DNA of 25,978 bases. Source: JAVKSM01 sp039583705. GTDB taxonomy: Bacteria > Actinomycetota > Actinomycetes > Mycobacteriales > Pseudonocardiaceae. The number at the start of each line of letters is the position of its first letter. Positions within the stretch are counted from its first letter, which is position 1. Shown here piece after piece: positions 13,745 to 22,227 of this stretch. A program made the position numbers and the translations under genes. The stretch is from NCBI GenBank assembly GCA_039583705.1, contig JAVKSM010000033.1, positions 1-25,978 of the forward strand. Direction: 5' to 3'. The notes under the pieces were generated by a model. The model was not told the origin of the DNA. It did no database searches and was given only the letters and a program-made list of their open reading frames with translations.

Positions 13745-14902
13745 GTGAACGCCGACTTCGACCTCTACCGGCTCGCGCCGGAGCACGAGGCGCTGCGCGA
13801 GGCCGTGCGGACGCTGGCGGAGAGGGAGATCGCGCCGTACGCGGCGGAGGTCGACGAGTCCGAGCGCTACCCGGTCGAGGCCCGCGACGCCCTGACCAAG
13901 GCCCACTTCCACGCCGTGCACATCCCGGAGAGCTACGGCGGCGAGGGCGCCGACGCGGTGGCGGCCTGCATCGTCATCGAGGAGGTGGCCCGGGTCTGCG
14001 CTTCGTCCTCGCTCATCCCGGCGGTGAACAAGCTCGGCACGATGGGCCTGCTGCTGTCGGGCAGCGAGGAGCTCAAGCGGGCCGTCCTGCCGTCGATCGC
14101 CGTCGGCGGGGCGATGGCCTCCTACGCGCTCTCGGAGCGGGAGGCCGGCAGCGACGCGGTTTCGATGAAGACCCGCGCCCGGCTCGACGGCAGCCATTGG
14201 GTGCTCAACGGCACCAAGGCCTGGACCACCAACGCCGGCCAGTCCACCTGGTACACGGTCATGGCGGTGACCGACCCCGCGACGGGCGCCCACGGCATCT
14301 CCGCCTTCGTCGTGCACGCCGACGACCCGGGTTTCGAGATCGGCGGCAAGGAGCGGAAGCTGGGGATCAGGGGATCGCCGACGTGCGAGATCCATTTCAC
14401 CGACTGCGCCATCCCCGCCGACCGGGTCATCGGCGAGCCCGGCACCGGCTTCGCGACCGCGCTGGCCGCCCTGGACCACACCCGACCGACGATCGGCGCG
14501 CAGGCGGTCGGCATCGCGCAGGGCGCGCTGGAGGCCGCCGTGGACTACGTCAAGGAGCGCAAGCAGTTCCACCGTGCGGTCGCCGACTTCCAGGGCGTGC
14601 GGTTCATGCTCGCCGACATGGCGATGAAGATCGAGGCTGCCCGGCACCTGGTGTACGTGGCGGCCGCCCGGGCCGAGCGAGGTGAGCCCAACCTCGGCTT
14701 CGTCTCCAGCGCCGCCAAGTGCTTCGCCTCCGACGTCGCGATGGAGGTCGCCACCGACGCCGTGCAGCTCTTCGGCGGCGCCGGCTACACCCGAGACTTC
14801 CCGGTCGAGCGGATGATGCGCGACGCGAAGATCACCCAGATCTACGAGGGCACCAACCAGGTGCAGCGGATGGTGATGGCCCGCGCCCTCCTCAGGGCCT
14901 GA
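13745..14902 (+). CDS. Acyl-CoA dehydrogenase (FadE25-like)
   Basis: FAD-dependent enzyme that introduces the alpha-beta double bond into acyl-CoA. At 385 aa it is close to mycobacterial FadE25 (Rv3274c). Family landmarks include YALSEREAGSDA near 122, STWYTVMAVTDP near 164, RKLGIRGSPTCEI, FATALAALDHTRPTIGAQA, FGGAGYT near 345 and the catalytic-loop end KITQIYEGTNQVQRM with the Glu base in YEGTNQ. GTG 13745 has GAGGGG about 8 nt upstream; GTG 13712 would add 11 residues. It follows purE in the same strand order as the mycobacterial cluster. The exact substrate chain cannot be read from sequence. Confidence 0.93.
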   Translation: MNADFDLYRLAPEHEALREAVRTLAEREIAPYAAEVDESERYPVEARDALTKAHFHAVHIPESYGGEGADAVAACIVIEEVARVCASSSLIPAVNKLGTMGLLLSGSEELKRAVLPSIAVGGAMASYALSEREAGSDAVSMKTRARLDGSHWVLNGTKAWTTNAGQSTWYTVMAVTDPATGAHGISAFVVHADDPGFEIGGKERKLGIRGSPTCEIHFTDCAIPADRVIGEPGTGFATALAALDHTRPTIGAQAVGIAQGALEAAVDYVKERKQFHRAVADFQGVRFMLADMAMKIEAARHLVYVAAARAERGEPNLGFVSSAAKCFASDVAMEVATDAVQLFGGAGYTRDFPVERMMRDAKITQIYEGTNQVQRMVMARALLRA

Positions 14903-14944
14903 GGTCGGCCGCACCTCATGACATGCACCTCCGTCGGGTCCGGC

Positions 14945-14973
14945 CCGGCCCGCCGGTACCAGCAGCGGGCCGG
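14945..14973. terminator. Candidate hairpin between convergent genes
   Basis: Arms CCGGCCCG (14945-14952) and CGGGCCGG (14966-14973) enclose 13 bp. A second overlapping pairing starts at 14939. It lies between the dehydrogenase stop and the convergent TIGR03089 stop. No T-run is present. Confidence 0.35.
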
Positions 14974-15024
14974 AGGCACCGGGCGAGGCGATCAGCCTCT
15001 ATCTGGGTCGGCGCGGCGACCGAC

Positions 15025-15759
15025 TCAGCTACCAGGTCGATCTGCCGGAGCCGGCAGCGTCCGGGTGACCCGTTCCACTGCGGCGCGGCGGGCCAGCGCG
15101 GCCGGGTCGGGGTGGCGGCACTGCACCAGCGACCCTCCGACGGCCAGCACCGCGAGCAGCCCGTCGAGCACCCCGTCCGGCACCGGCCAGTCCAACGTGG
15201 ACATCACCCGGTCACCCGCCGACAGGCCCAGGGCCGTCGCCCGCTGCCGCGCCATGGCCACGACCTCGTCAACGGTGCAGCCCTGCAGCGCCGGAGCCTG
15301 TCCGGGCAGCGGCTGCCACGGCACGAACTCGTCGCCGTGCACCGGGACCTGACCGGCATAGTCGACAACCCCTGCCGGCAGGTCGGGTAGCCCGCGGCCC
15401 AGCGCATCCAGCGACAGCGCGACGACGGCGGCGGCACCCGCGGCGTCGCCGAGCCGGGCGCCGTCGCACAGTGCGACCTCGGCGCCCGCCGCGTCGGCCA
15501 CCACATGGCCACCGCACCACCAGGCGCCGAGCAGCGCGGCGGCGCTCTGCCAGTGCGCCGGCAGCAGCACCGCGACCCGGCTGCCGGGTTGGACGTCGAG
15601 CTCGTCCCGGAGCAGGTTCGCGGTCTTGGCCGTCCAGTTGGCCACCGTGGTGCCGGAGAGCTCCACACGCTCGCCGGTCGCGTCGTCGTAGAAGGTGATC
15701 CGGGGCCGGCCGGCGTCGGCAGCGAGCAGCGGGACCAGCAGCGCATCGGTGACGGTCAC
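15025..15759 (-). CDS. TIGR03089 family protein (AMP-ligase N-domain-like)
   Basis: A 244-aa protein resembling only the N-terminal part of AMP-forming acyl-CoA ligases: PRITFYDDATGERVELSGTTVANWTAKTANLL near 20-50, then PGSRVAVLLPAHWQSAAALLGAWWCGG near 57-83. The P-loop and the C-terminal lid of true ligases are absent, so it is probably not a ligase by itself. This matches the TIGR03089 family, actinobacterial proteins of unknown role found at this locus (Rv3268). GTG/ATG choice: the 15759 start gives the family N-terminus MTVTDALLVPLL. It diverges from rmlD across 95 bp. Confidence 0.82.
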   Translation of the reverse strand: MTVTDALLVPLLAADAGRPRITFYDDATGERVELSGTTVANWTAKTANLLRDELDVQPGSRVAVLLPAHWQSAAALLGAWWCGGHVVADAAGAEVALCDGARLGDAAGAAAVVALSLDALGRGLPDLPAGVVDYAGQVPVHGDEFVPWQPLPGQAPALQGCTVDEVVAMARQRATALGLSAGDRVMSTLDWPVPDGVLDGLLAVLAVGGSLVQCRHPDPAALARRAAVERVTRTLPAPADRPGS

Positions 15760-15854
15760 GGGGGACAGCTTTGCCGGCGCCGACCCTCAGGTCACGTGCC
15801 ACCCCCTCCCCGGCGGATTCCTGACAGACTGTGACAGCGACCAAGGAGGCACGG

Positions 15855-16721
15855 ATGAGCGTCGGCTGGCTGGTGACCGGCGCGCACGGTCAGCTCGGCA
15901 GCGACCTCGTCCGCGCGCTGGACGGCGCGGACGTGCTCGCGCTGGGTCACGCCGAGCTGGACGTGACCAATCCGGACGAGGTGGCGACGGTGATGGTCGA
16001 GACCCGCCCGAAAATCGTGGTCAACACCGCCGGCTACACGGCCGTGGACGCCGCGGAAACCGCGCCGGACGGTGCGTTGGCGGTCAACGCGGAGGGGCCG
16101 GGCGTGCTGGCGGCCGCCTGCGAGTGGGTGGACGCGGTCCTGGTCCACCTCTCGACCGACTACGTCTTCGACGGAGACGCCACTGATCCGTATGAGGTCG
16201 ACGCCGAGCCGGAGCCGCTGACCGCGTACGGCCGGTCCAAGCTGGCCGGCGAGCAAGCTGTGCGGTCCGCGTTGGCCGAGCACTACGTGGTGCGCACCGC
16301 ATGGCTGTACGGCACGAACGGAACCAACTTCGTGCGCACGGTCGCCCGGCTGGAGCGGGAGCAGGAGCGGCTGGACGTCGTCGACGACCAGACCGGGTCG
16401 CCGACGTGGGCGCCGGACCTGGCCAAGGCCCTGGTGGCACTGGCCCGGTCGGGGGCGCCGTACGGCACGTACCACTGCACGAACGGCGGGTCGACGACGT
16501 GGTGCGGCCTGGCGCGGGCGGTGTTCGAGGAGCTGGGCGCCGACCCGTCCCGGATCCGGGCTTGTTCGACGGACGACGTGCCGCGGCCGGCGTTCCGGCC
16601 GGCGTACTCGGTGCTCTCCGACGCCTCCTGGCGGGCAGCCGGGCTGCCACCGATGCGTGGCTGGCGGGAGGCACTGGCGGCGGCCTTCGCCGAGCAGGGC
16701 GACGCGCTGCGGCGGCCCTGA
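15855..16721 (+). CDS. rmlD: dTDP-4-dehydrorhamnose reductase
   Basis: Reduces dTDP-4-keto-rhamnose with NAD(P)H, the last step to dTDP-L-rhamnose, donor for the cell-wall galactan linker. At 288 aa it is standard. The Rossmann loop is VTGAHGQLG (7-15). Further motifs are NTAGYTAVDAAE near 57, STDYVFDG (100-107), the Y125-x3-K129 pair in AYGRSK, and RTAWLYG. ATG 15855 follows AAGGAGG at ideal spacing; the frame is open upstream but less convincing. The product supplies WbbL encoded 1.7 kb downstream. The LytR-CpsA-Psr gene usual next to rmlD in mycobacteria is absent here. Confidence 0.95.
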   Translation: MSVGWLVTGAHGQLGSDLVRALDGADVLALGHAELDVTNPDEVATVMVETRPKIVVNTAGYTAVDAAETAPDGALAVNAEGPGVLAAACEWVDAVLVHLSTDYVFDGDATDPYEVDAEPEPLTAYGRSKLAGEQAVRSALAEHYVVRTAWLYGTNGTNFVRTVARLEREQERLDVVDDQTGSPTWAPDLAKALVALARSGAPYGTYHCTNGGSTTWCGLARAVFEELGADPSRIRACSTDDVPRPAFRPAYSVLSDASWRAAGLPPMRGWREALAAAFAEQGDALRRP

Positions 16722-16910
16722 GTGGCACCGAAACCACAGCGCCGGTGAGACCCACCGCGCCGGTCACCACAGCGTCGGCCACACACGTGATCGCTGAAAC
16801 GCCATAATCAACGGTCAAGCCCCTGAAGGGTTACATTCTCAGCCTCCCCCGTTTGGGCGAAGTTCACGCGGGAGCCTTCACCGCCTCGGCTCGCGGTCGT
16901 TGCAGGGGTC

Positions 16911-17183
16911 ATGGGTGTGGAAGCAGTACTGGTCTGCTTGCTCGGGGTCGGCACCCTCTGGTTGGCGGTAGATGCGCTTCGTGAGCGTCACCGGCTGCGG
17001 GCCAGGATTGGACGCATCCCGGAGCCCCGAGTCCCCGAGGGTCGCCACCGTTCCCGCAAGAAGAAGCTCGGTCAACTGGGCCCGACGGACATGCGTCGTC
17101 GTCTCAACGCCGCCGAGAGGTGGGCGGTACTGGCCGGTGACCATGCCGATGTCAGAGGACAGTCCGTCGGGCCCCGGCGGTGA
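16911..17183 (+). CDS. Small hypothetical membrane protein
   Basis: A 90-aa ORF with a hydrophobic N-terminal helix (VEAVLVCLLGVGTLWLAV, about 3-20), then a strongly basic stretch with RSRKKK near residue 46, and a charged end. It suits a single-pass protein with a cytoplasmic basic tail. GC-rich third positions resemble coding sequence. A weak GCAGGGG lies before ATG 16911. I recognise no family. The opposite-strand ORF here (16878-17264) looks like a shadow. Positions 16722-16910 carry a CATAAT (16803-16808) but no clear promoter. Confidence 0.45.
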   Translation: MGVEAVLVCLLGVGTLWLAVDALRERHRLRARIGRIPEPRVPEGRHRSRKKKLGQLGPTDMRRRLNAAERWAVLAGDHADVRGQSVGPRR

Positions 17184-17241
17184 CGGAATGACGCCTCCCG
17201 GTCCCGTAGCGCCATGATCGCAAGCGTGCCACGCTGCACAT

Positions 17242-18369
17242 GTGCCCGAGCTGGTCATGCTCATGGAGCCGCTGCTCGCCCCGATGCCGGATGGTCCCCG
17301 TCGCTACACCCGCGAGATGGCGCACGCGCTGGCGCGGACCGCACCTGCCGGCTGGAGCGTTACCGGCGTTGTTCCCCGCCATCCCGACGTGTCACCGGCC
17401 GTGATCCGCGGGGTGAACGGACCCCGCGTGCTGCCGCTGCCACGGTGGGCGCTCGCCCGGGCCTGGCAGCGGGGTGCGTCGCCGTGGCCCGGTGGGGACG
17501 CGGTCTTCGCCCCGACGTTGCTGGCCCCGTCGCGCACCGGACGCAACCGCCGTCTCGTCGTCGCGGTGCACGACGCGGCGCCCTGGACCCATCCCGAGAC
17601 CCTGACCCCGCGGGCCGTGGCGTGGCAGCGGTCCGCGGTCACGCGGGCGGCCGCCGTCGCCGATGCGCTCGTGGTGCCCACCCACGCCGTGGCCGCCGAG
17701 ATCACCAGGTACGCCCCCGGGCGAGCCCGGGTGCACGTCATCGGTGAGGGGGTGACCGAGGCCCTCGCCAGCTACCCGGACGAGGACACCGCCGCTGCCG
17801 TCGCGCGCAAGCTCGGGCTGCCCGCCGCCGGATACCTGCTGGCCGTCGGCACCGTCGAACCCCGCAAGGGTCTGGACGTCCTGGTCCGCGCGCTAGCCCG
17901 GCCGGAGGCGCCCGGGCTGCCGCTCGTGGTCGTCGGCGGTGGCGCACTCGACGGCGGCGAGGTCGACATCGCCGCGCTGGCCCACCTGGTCGGGCTGCCC
18001 CGGCATCGGCTGCACCTGCTCGGCGTCGTCCCCGACGAGGAGCTGGCGGTGGTGCTGCACCGCGCCACGGTGCTGGTGGCGCCCAGCCTCGCCGAGGGGT
18101 TCGGACTGCCGGTGCTGGAGGCGATGGCGGCCGGGGTCCCCGTGGTTCACAGCGACGCCCCGGCGCTCGTGGAGGTGACGCGGGGAGCCGCGGTCGTCGT
18201 GGGGCGGGGTGATTCCGCGGCGCTGGCGAAAGCGCTGCGCCTGGTGACGACCGACGCGCGGCGCAGGGCCCTGATGGTCGAGAGCGGGCGGCAGCGAGCG
18301 GCCAGGTTCAGTTGGGAGCGAGCGGCGCGCCAACTGTGGTCGCTGTACGCCGCACCGCACGTCGGGTGA
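17242..18369 (+). CDS. Glycosyltransferase family 4 (mannosyltransferase-like)
   Basis: A 375-aa GT-B glycosyltransferase. The N-terminal acceptor half begins MLMEPLLAPMPDGPRRYTREMAHAL cut here to PDGPRRYTREMAHAL. The donor half has the GT4 set: VGTVEPRKGLDVLVRAL near 195, LGVVPDEELAVVLHRATVLV near 260, and the E-x7-E motif PSLAEGFGLPVLEAMAAG (about 281-298), then the acidic pair. This is the type that uses nucleotide sugars such as GDP-mannose. Start GTG 17242 has no Shine-Dalgarno site. It stands between rmlD and wbbL, so a part in cell-wall or surface polysaccharide synthesis is likely, but the acceptor is unknown. Confidence 0.88.
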   Translation: MPELVMLMEPLLAPMPDGPRRYTREMAHALARTAPAGWSVTGVVPRHPDVSPAVIRGVNGPRVLPLPRWALARAWQRGASPWPGGDAVFAPTLLAPSRTGRNRRLVVAVHDAAPWTHPETLTPRAVAWQRSAVTRAAAVADALVVPTHAVAAEITRYAPGRARVHVIGEGVTEALASYPDEDTAAAVARKLGLPAAGYLLAVGTVEPRKGLDVLVRALARPEAPGLPLVVVGGGALDGGEVDIAALAHLVGLPRHRLHLLGVVPDEELAVVLHRATVLVAPSLAEGFGLPVLEAMAAGVPVVHSDAPALVEVTRGAAVVVGRGDSAALAKALRLVTTDARRRALMVESGRQRAARFSWERAARQLWSLYAAPHVG

Positions 18370-18416
18370 GCGTCCGCCCCGGCCCGCGTCCGATCTCCTC
18401 GCGGGTGCCCGGCACA

Positions 18417-19388
18417 ATGCCGGCACCGTCCCCGCACCGGCAGGAGGCCCCGCTGAGCAACCCGCACCGCAGTCCGGCGGGCAACCTGACGAGCAGCTCG
18501 TGGGGCGGCCCCGGAAGCGAGCCGCGGCACTACGGCGAGCGCCTCGCCGTCGTCACCGTCACGTACTCGCCCGGCGACGCGCTTCGCGAGTTCCTGGGCT
18601 CGCTGGGCAAGGCCACCAGCCGCGAGCCGCAGGTGGTGCTGGCCGACAACGGCTCCACCGACGGCACCCCGGAGCGGGCCACCGCCGAGGAGCGGGTGCG
18701 GCTGCTGCGGATCGGGGAGAACGTCGGCTACGGGACCGCCGCGAACCGGGCCATCGCCGGGCTGCCCGACGACGTCGGTTGGGTCGTGGTGGCCAACCCC
18801 GACATCGTCTGGGGCCTCGGCGCGCTCGACGAGCTGCTCGACGCCGCGGCGCGCTGGCCGCGGGCCGCGGCGCTGGGCCCGCTGATCCGGGACCCGCAGG
18901 GCGAGGTGTACCCGTCGGCGCGGTTGCTGCCCTCGCTGGGCCGCGGCCTCGCTCACGCGCTGCTCGGCCCGGTCTGGCCCGCCAACCCCTGGACCCGTTC
19001 CTACCGGCAGGAGGGAGCGGTGCGCGAGCGTACCGCCGGCTGGCTGTCGGGCTCCTGCCTGCTGCTGCGACGCACCGCGCTGGACTCGGTCGACGGGTTC
19101 GACCCGCGCTACTTCATGTACTTCGAGGACGTCGACCTCGGTGACCGGCTGGCCCGCGCCGGGTGGCTGAACGTCTACGTGCCCGCCGCCGAGGTGGTGC
19201 ACACCGGTGGGCATGCCACCGCTGCCAGCCGGGGCGTCTGTGACCGGATGCTCGCCGAGCACCACCGCAGCGCCTACCGTTACCTCACCGACCGGCACCC
19301 CGGCCCGGCTTGGGCACCTTTGCGGGTGGGGCTGCGGGTCGCGCTCGGCTACCGCGCCCGGCTCGCCGTACGCCGGGGCTGGTCCTGA
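18417..19388 (+). CDS. wbbL: N-acetylglucosaminyl-diphospho-decaprenol L-rhamnosyltransferase
   Basis: GT2 enzyme that adds rhamnose from dTDP-rhamnose to GlcNAc-P-P-decaprenol, making the linker for arabinogalactan. GT-A motifs are VVTVTYSPGD (45-54), LADNGSTDG (75-83), NPDI (127-130) and the EDVDLG region (237-242) with base Asp/Glu. ATG 18417 gives 323 aa, but residues 1-38 are poorly ordered. GCAGGAGG (18440-18447) sits just before an in-frame CTG at 18453. That CTG, or the ATG, may be the true start. It is 4 bp before the DNA glycosylase start and 47 bp after the GT4 stop. Confidence 0.88.
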   Translation: MPAPSPHRQEAPLSNPHRSPAGNLTSSSWGGPGSEPRHYGERLAVVTVTYSPGDALREFLGSLGKATSREPQVVLADNGSTDGTPERATAEERVRLLRIGENVGYGTAANRAIAGLPDDVGWVVVANPDIVWGLGALDELLDAAARWPRAAALGPLIRDPQGEVYPSARLLPSLGRGLAHALLGPVWPANPWTRSYRQEGAVRERTAGWLSGSCLLLRRTALDSVDGFDPRYFMYFEDVDLGDRLARAGWLNVYVPAAEVVHTGGHATAASRGVCDRMLAEHHRSAYRYLTDRHPGPAWAPLRVGLRVALGYRARLAVRRGWS

Positions 19389-19392
19389 TCAC

Positions 19393-20295
19393 ATGCCGAA
19401 ACGCGCCTGGCGTCCCCCATTCCCGCTGGATGTCCGGGCGGTGCTGGCGCCGCTGTGCCGGGGCCGGGGCGACCCCACGATGCGGCTCGACGGCGACGGC
19501 ATCTGGCGGGTGGCCGACACGCCGTGCGGAGCGGCCACGGTGGCGCTGCGCCGCGGCGGGGACGGGGCCGTGCTGGCGCACGCCTGGGGTCCGGGCGCGG
19601 GGTGGACGCTGGACGGGTTGCCGGGCCTGCTCGGCGCGGTGGACGACGACGCGGGTTTCGAACCGCGACACCCTCTGGTACGGGACGCCCGCCGCCGGCT
19701 GCCCGGGCTGCGGCTCGGCGCCACCGGCCGGGTCTGGGAGGTGCTGGTCCCGGCGGTGCTGGAACAGAAGGTGACCGGGGTGGAAGCCCGGCGCTCCTGG
19801 CGCGAGCTGTGCCACCGTTTCGGCTCGGCACCACCCGGCCCGGCCCCGGCCGGGATGCGGCTGCCGCCGACTCCGCGGCAGTTGCGCGCAATCCCCGACT
19901 GGGAGTGGCACCGTGCCGGGGTGGACTCGGCTCGCCGCCGCGCGCTGCTCGCCACTGCCGCCGTCGCGCACCGACTGGAGGCCGCGGTGTCGTTGCGCGG
20001 TGAGGCCGGGCGCGCGCTGCTGCGCAGCGTGCCGGGCATCGGCGCCTGGACCGCTGCCGAGGTCGCCCAGCGGGCCTGGGGGGATCCGGACGCGGTGAGC
20101 GTCGGGGACCTGCACGTCCCCAGCCTGGTGGGCTGGGCGCTGGTCGGCCGGCCGCTGGACGACGACGGCATGCTCGAGGTGCTCGCGCCCTACACGCCGC
20201 AGCGGCAGCGCGCGGTGCGCTACGTCGAGGCCTCCGGGTTCCGCCGGCCCCGGTTCGGGCCGCGCTACGCCGCCAAGGACTACCGCGCGCTGTGA
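19393..20295 (+). CDS. DNA-3-methyladenine glycosylase (AlkA/HhH-GPD type)
   Basis: Removes alkylated purines from DNA as the first step of base-excision repair. The HhH-GPD core has the hairpin LLRSVPGIGAWTAAEVA (209-225) and catalytic Asp239 in SVGDLHVPS. Residues 111-140 (VLVPAVLEQKVTGVEA) are the usual helix before the hairpin, with Q125. At 300 aa it is the normal size. It begins 4 bp after wbbL and is probably cotranscribed. It has no iron-sulfur cysteine cluster, so it is not an EndoIII/MutY-type member. Confidence 0.88.
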   Translation: MPKRAWRPPFPLDVRAVLAPLCRGRGDPTMRLDGDGIWRVADTPCGAATVALRRGGDGAVLAHAWGPGAGWTLDGLPGLLGAVDDDAGFEPRHPLVRDARRRLPGLRLGATGRVWEVLVPAVLEQKVTGVEARRSWRELCHRFGSAPPGPAPAGMRLPPTPRQLRAIPDWEWHRAGVDSARRRALLATAAVAHRLEAAVSLRGEAGRALLRSVPGIGAWTAAEVAQRAWGDPDAVSVGDLHVPSLVGWALVGRPLDDDGMLEVLAPYTPQRQRAVRYVEASGFRRPRFGPRYAAKDYRAL

Positions 20296-20317
20296 GATGC
20301 CCGCGCTGTGAGACGCC

Positions 20318-20890
20318 TCAGCGCCGGGATCTGGCGGTGGCAGTCAGCGGGCTGGTAAGAGCCGCTTCCAGGTCGCGCAGGTCGCCCGGCAGGGCGTCGC
20401 GGCGGAACCACCGCAGGTCGTCGGACTCCGCGCTGCGCACCGGACGGGCCCCGGCCGGCGCCCGCACCAGGAACCGCACGTCGAGGTGCCGGGTGGGGAC
20501 GCCGAGCGAGCACGTGATCGGGTGGACGGCAAGGTGCAGCGGGCTCGGGTCGATCTCCAGACCGGGGATCCCGGACTCCTCGACGGCTTCCCGCAGCGCC
20601 GCGCCCGCCAACGTGAGATCGCCGTCCTCGCAGTGCCCGCCGAGCTGCACCCAGCGCCCGAGCCGCGGGTGCAGGGTGAGCAGCAGGTGGTCCCCGGCGG
20701 CGTCCAGCACGAGCGCGGACGCGGTGAGGTGACCCGGCGCGCAGCTCCGTCGGCAGGCGTCGGGGCGGGCGGCGAGGAAGGCCAGGAACGCCTCTCGCAG
20801 CGGTTCCTGACCCGGTCCGGCGGGTCGCCAGGCGGCGAGCCGCCGCACCGCGTCGGCGTGCAGCGGGCTCGGGGCGCTGCTGGCTCTCAC
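20318..20890 (-). CDS. Nudix hydrolase
   Basis: A 190-aa protein with a Nudix fold: VQLGGHCEDGD, then AALREAVEESGI, the REXXEE part of the Nudix box at about residues 94-102. The Gly-to-Glu spacing of the first part is off by one relative to the classic 23-residue box, and an Asp stands where Glu is usual; the GGHxExGD form is common in actinobacterial Nudix proteins. GTG 20890 overlaps the fbiB stop by 4 bp (GTGA), showing translational coupling. The substrate is unknown. It converges on the glycosylase gene with 22 bp between stops. Confidence 0.82.
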   Translation of the reverse strand: MRASSAPSPLHADAVRRLAAWRPAGPGQEPLREAFLAFLAARPDACRRSCAPGHLTASALVLDAAGDHLLLTLHPRLGRWVQLGGHCEDGDLTLAGAALREAVEESGIPGLEIDPSPLHLAVHPITCSLGVPTRHLDVRFLVRAPAGARPVRSAESDDLRWFRRDALPGDLRDLEAALTSPLTATARSRR

Positions 20891-22227
20891 CGTTCGATGA
20901 GCCCGGCACCGGGCTCCGGCGCCGGGCGCGGCGGCGGGGGCGTCGCCGGGTGCCCGAGCGCGACCGCCCCGAGGGGCTGCCAGCCGGCGGGCAGCCCCAG
21001 CACCTCCCGCGCCACGTCCGGAGCGAAGATCGTCGAGCCGATCCAGCAGGAGCCGAGGCCCTCGGCGGCCAGCGCGACGAGCAGGCCCTGCACCGCCGCC
21101 CCTCCGGCGACGGTGAACATCGTCTGCTCGGCACGCTGCCGCACCGGGTCGGGGTAGCGGTGCGCGCCGTCGGGGACCAGGAACGGCAGCAGCAGCTCCG
21201 GCGCGCGGGCCAGCAGCTCGCCGCGGCGCACCCGGGCTTCCACCCGGTCCCCGGTCAGCCCGTCGGACCGCAGGTCGGCCCGCCACGCGTCGGCCATCCG
21301 CCCCAGCAGCACGGTCCGCAACCGACGGTCGCGCAGCCATACGAAGCGCACCGGCCGGGTGTGGTGCGGCGCGGGTGCGGTGAGCGCGGCCGCCGCCGCG
21401 CGGCGCACCGTGGCCTCGTCCACCGGTTGGGCAGCGAACTCCCGTACCGAGCGCCGCGCCGGAACCGCGGCCCGCTGCCCGGCGGCGAGCGCCTCGGCGG
21501 TGCCCAGCCGGAACAGGTCCTCGGCCAGCGGGCGCACCAGCTCCCGCGCGGTGGATCCGTCGTCGACGACGGCCAGCCCGCGCAGCACGGCCACCGGCAC
21601 GCCGCGAACCTTGCCCTTGACGAGGTCGGCGGCGCCGGCGACCTCGTCGGCCACGGCGACCTCGGTGACCGCCAGCTCGTTGCCTTGCCCGTCGTGGCTG
21701 CCGGCGTAGCGGTGCAGCACGGACAGGCCCGCCGAGCCGATCGCCACGTCGGTCTGCCCGACCCGCCAGGTGCGCCCCAGCGTGTCGGTGACGACCACCG
21801 CGACGTCCACCCCGAGCCGCTTGGCCAGGCCGGCCCGCAGCCGGGCGGCCGAGGCGTCCGGATCCACCGGCAGCAGCGCCAGCTCGGCCGGGTCCACGTT
21901 GGACGCGTCGACGCCCGCTGCGGCCTGCACGACGCCGAGCTTGTTGGCGACGATGCGGGTGCGCCCCCGGGTGGCGAGCACCCGCTCGGTCTCGGCGGCG
22001 ACCAGCTCCCGGCGCGCGGCGTCCCGGCCCTCCCGGTCGGCCGGCACGGCGACCAGCCGACCCTCTGCTTTGGACACGGCCTTGCTGGTCACGACGACGA
22101 CGTCACCGTCGGCCAACCACGGCGCGGCGGCGGCCAAGGCCGCCGCCAGGTCGTCGCCGGGCCGGAACTCGGGAAGCCCGCGCACCGGCAGCACCTCGAC
22201 CGGCCCGGGTGCGGCGTGGTCAGGCAT
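20887..22227 (-). CDS. fbiB: Coenzyme F420:L-glutamate ligase / dehydro-F420 reductase
   Basis: Two-domain F420 enzyme. The N-terminal CofE-like domain (about 1-245) adds glutamates with GTP; visible parts are GDVVVVTSKAVSKAEGR near 42-58, VVTDTLGRTWRVGQTDVAIG near 153, and the AVADEVAGAADLVKGK region. The C-terminal nitroreductase-like FMN domain (about 255-446) has RRSVREF, TAPAPHHTRP and GLGSCWIGST. At 446 aa it matches full-length mycobacterial FbiB (448 aa), so both domains are present. ATG 22227 overlaps the fbiA stop by 8 bp. Downstream, its stop overlaps the Nudix start. Confidence 0.93.
   Translation of the reverse strand: MPDHAAPGPVEVLPVRGLPEFRPGDDLAAALAAAAPWLADGDVVVVTSKAVSKAEGRLVAVPADREGRDAARRELVAAETERVLATRGRTRIVANKLGVVQAAAGVDASNVDPAELALLPVDPDASAARLRAGLAKRLGVDVAVVVTDTLGRTWRVGQTDVAIGSAGLSVLHRYAGSHDGQGNELAVTEVAVADEVAGAADLVKGKVRGVPVAVLRGLAVVDDGSTARELVRPLAEDLFRLGTAEALAAGQRAAVPARRSVREFAAQPVDEATVRRAAAAALTAPAPHHTRPVRFVWLRDRRLRTVLLGRMADAWRADLRSDGLTGDRVEARVRRGELLARAPELLLPFLVPDGAHRYPDPVRQRAEQTMFTVAGGAAVQGLLVALAAEGLGSCWIGSTIFAPDVAREVLGLPAGWQPLGAVALGHPATPPPPRPAPEPGAGLIER

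Noticed and set aside
16878..17264. A 128-codon minus-strand ORF
   Set aside because: No motif or ribosome site; the plus-strand ORF at 16911 has a membrane helix and better codon use.
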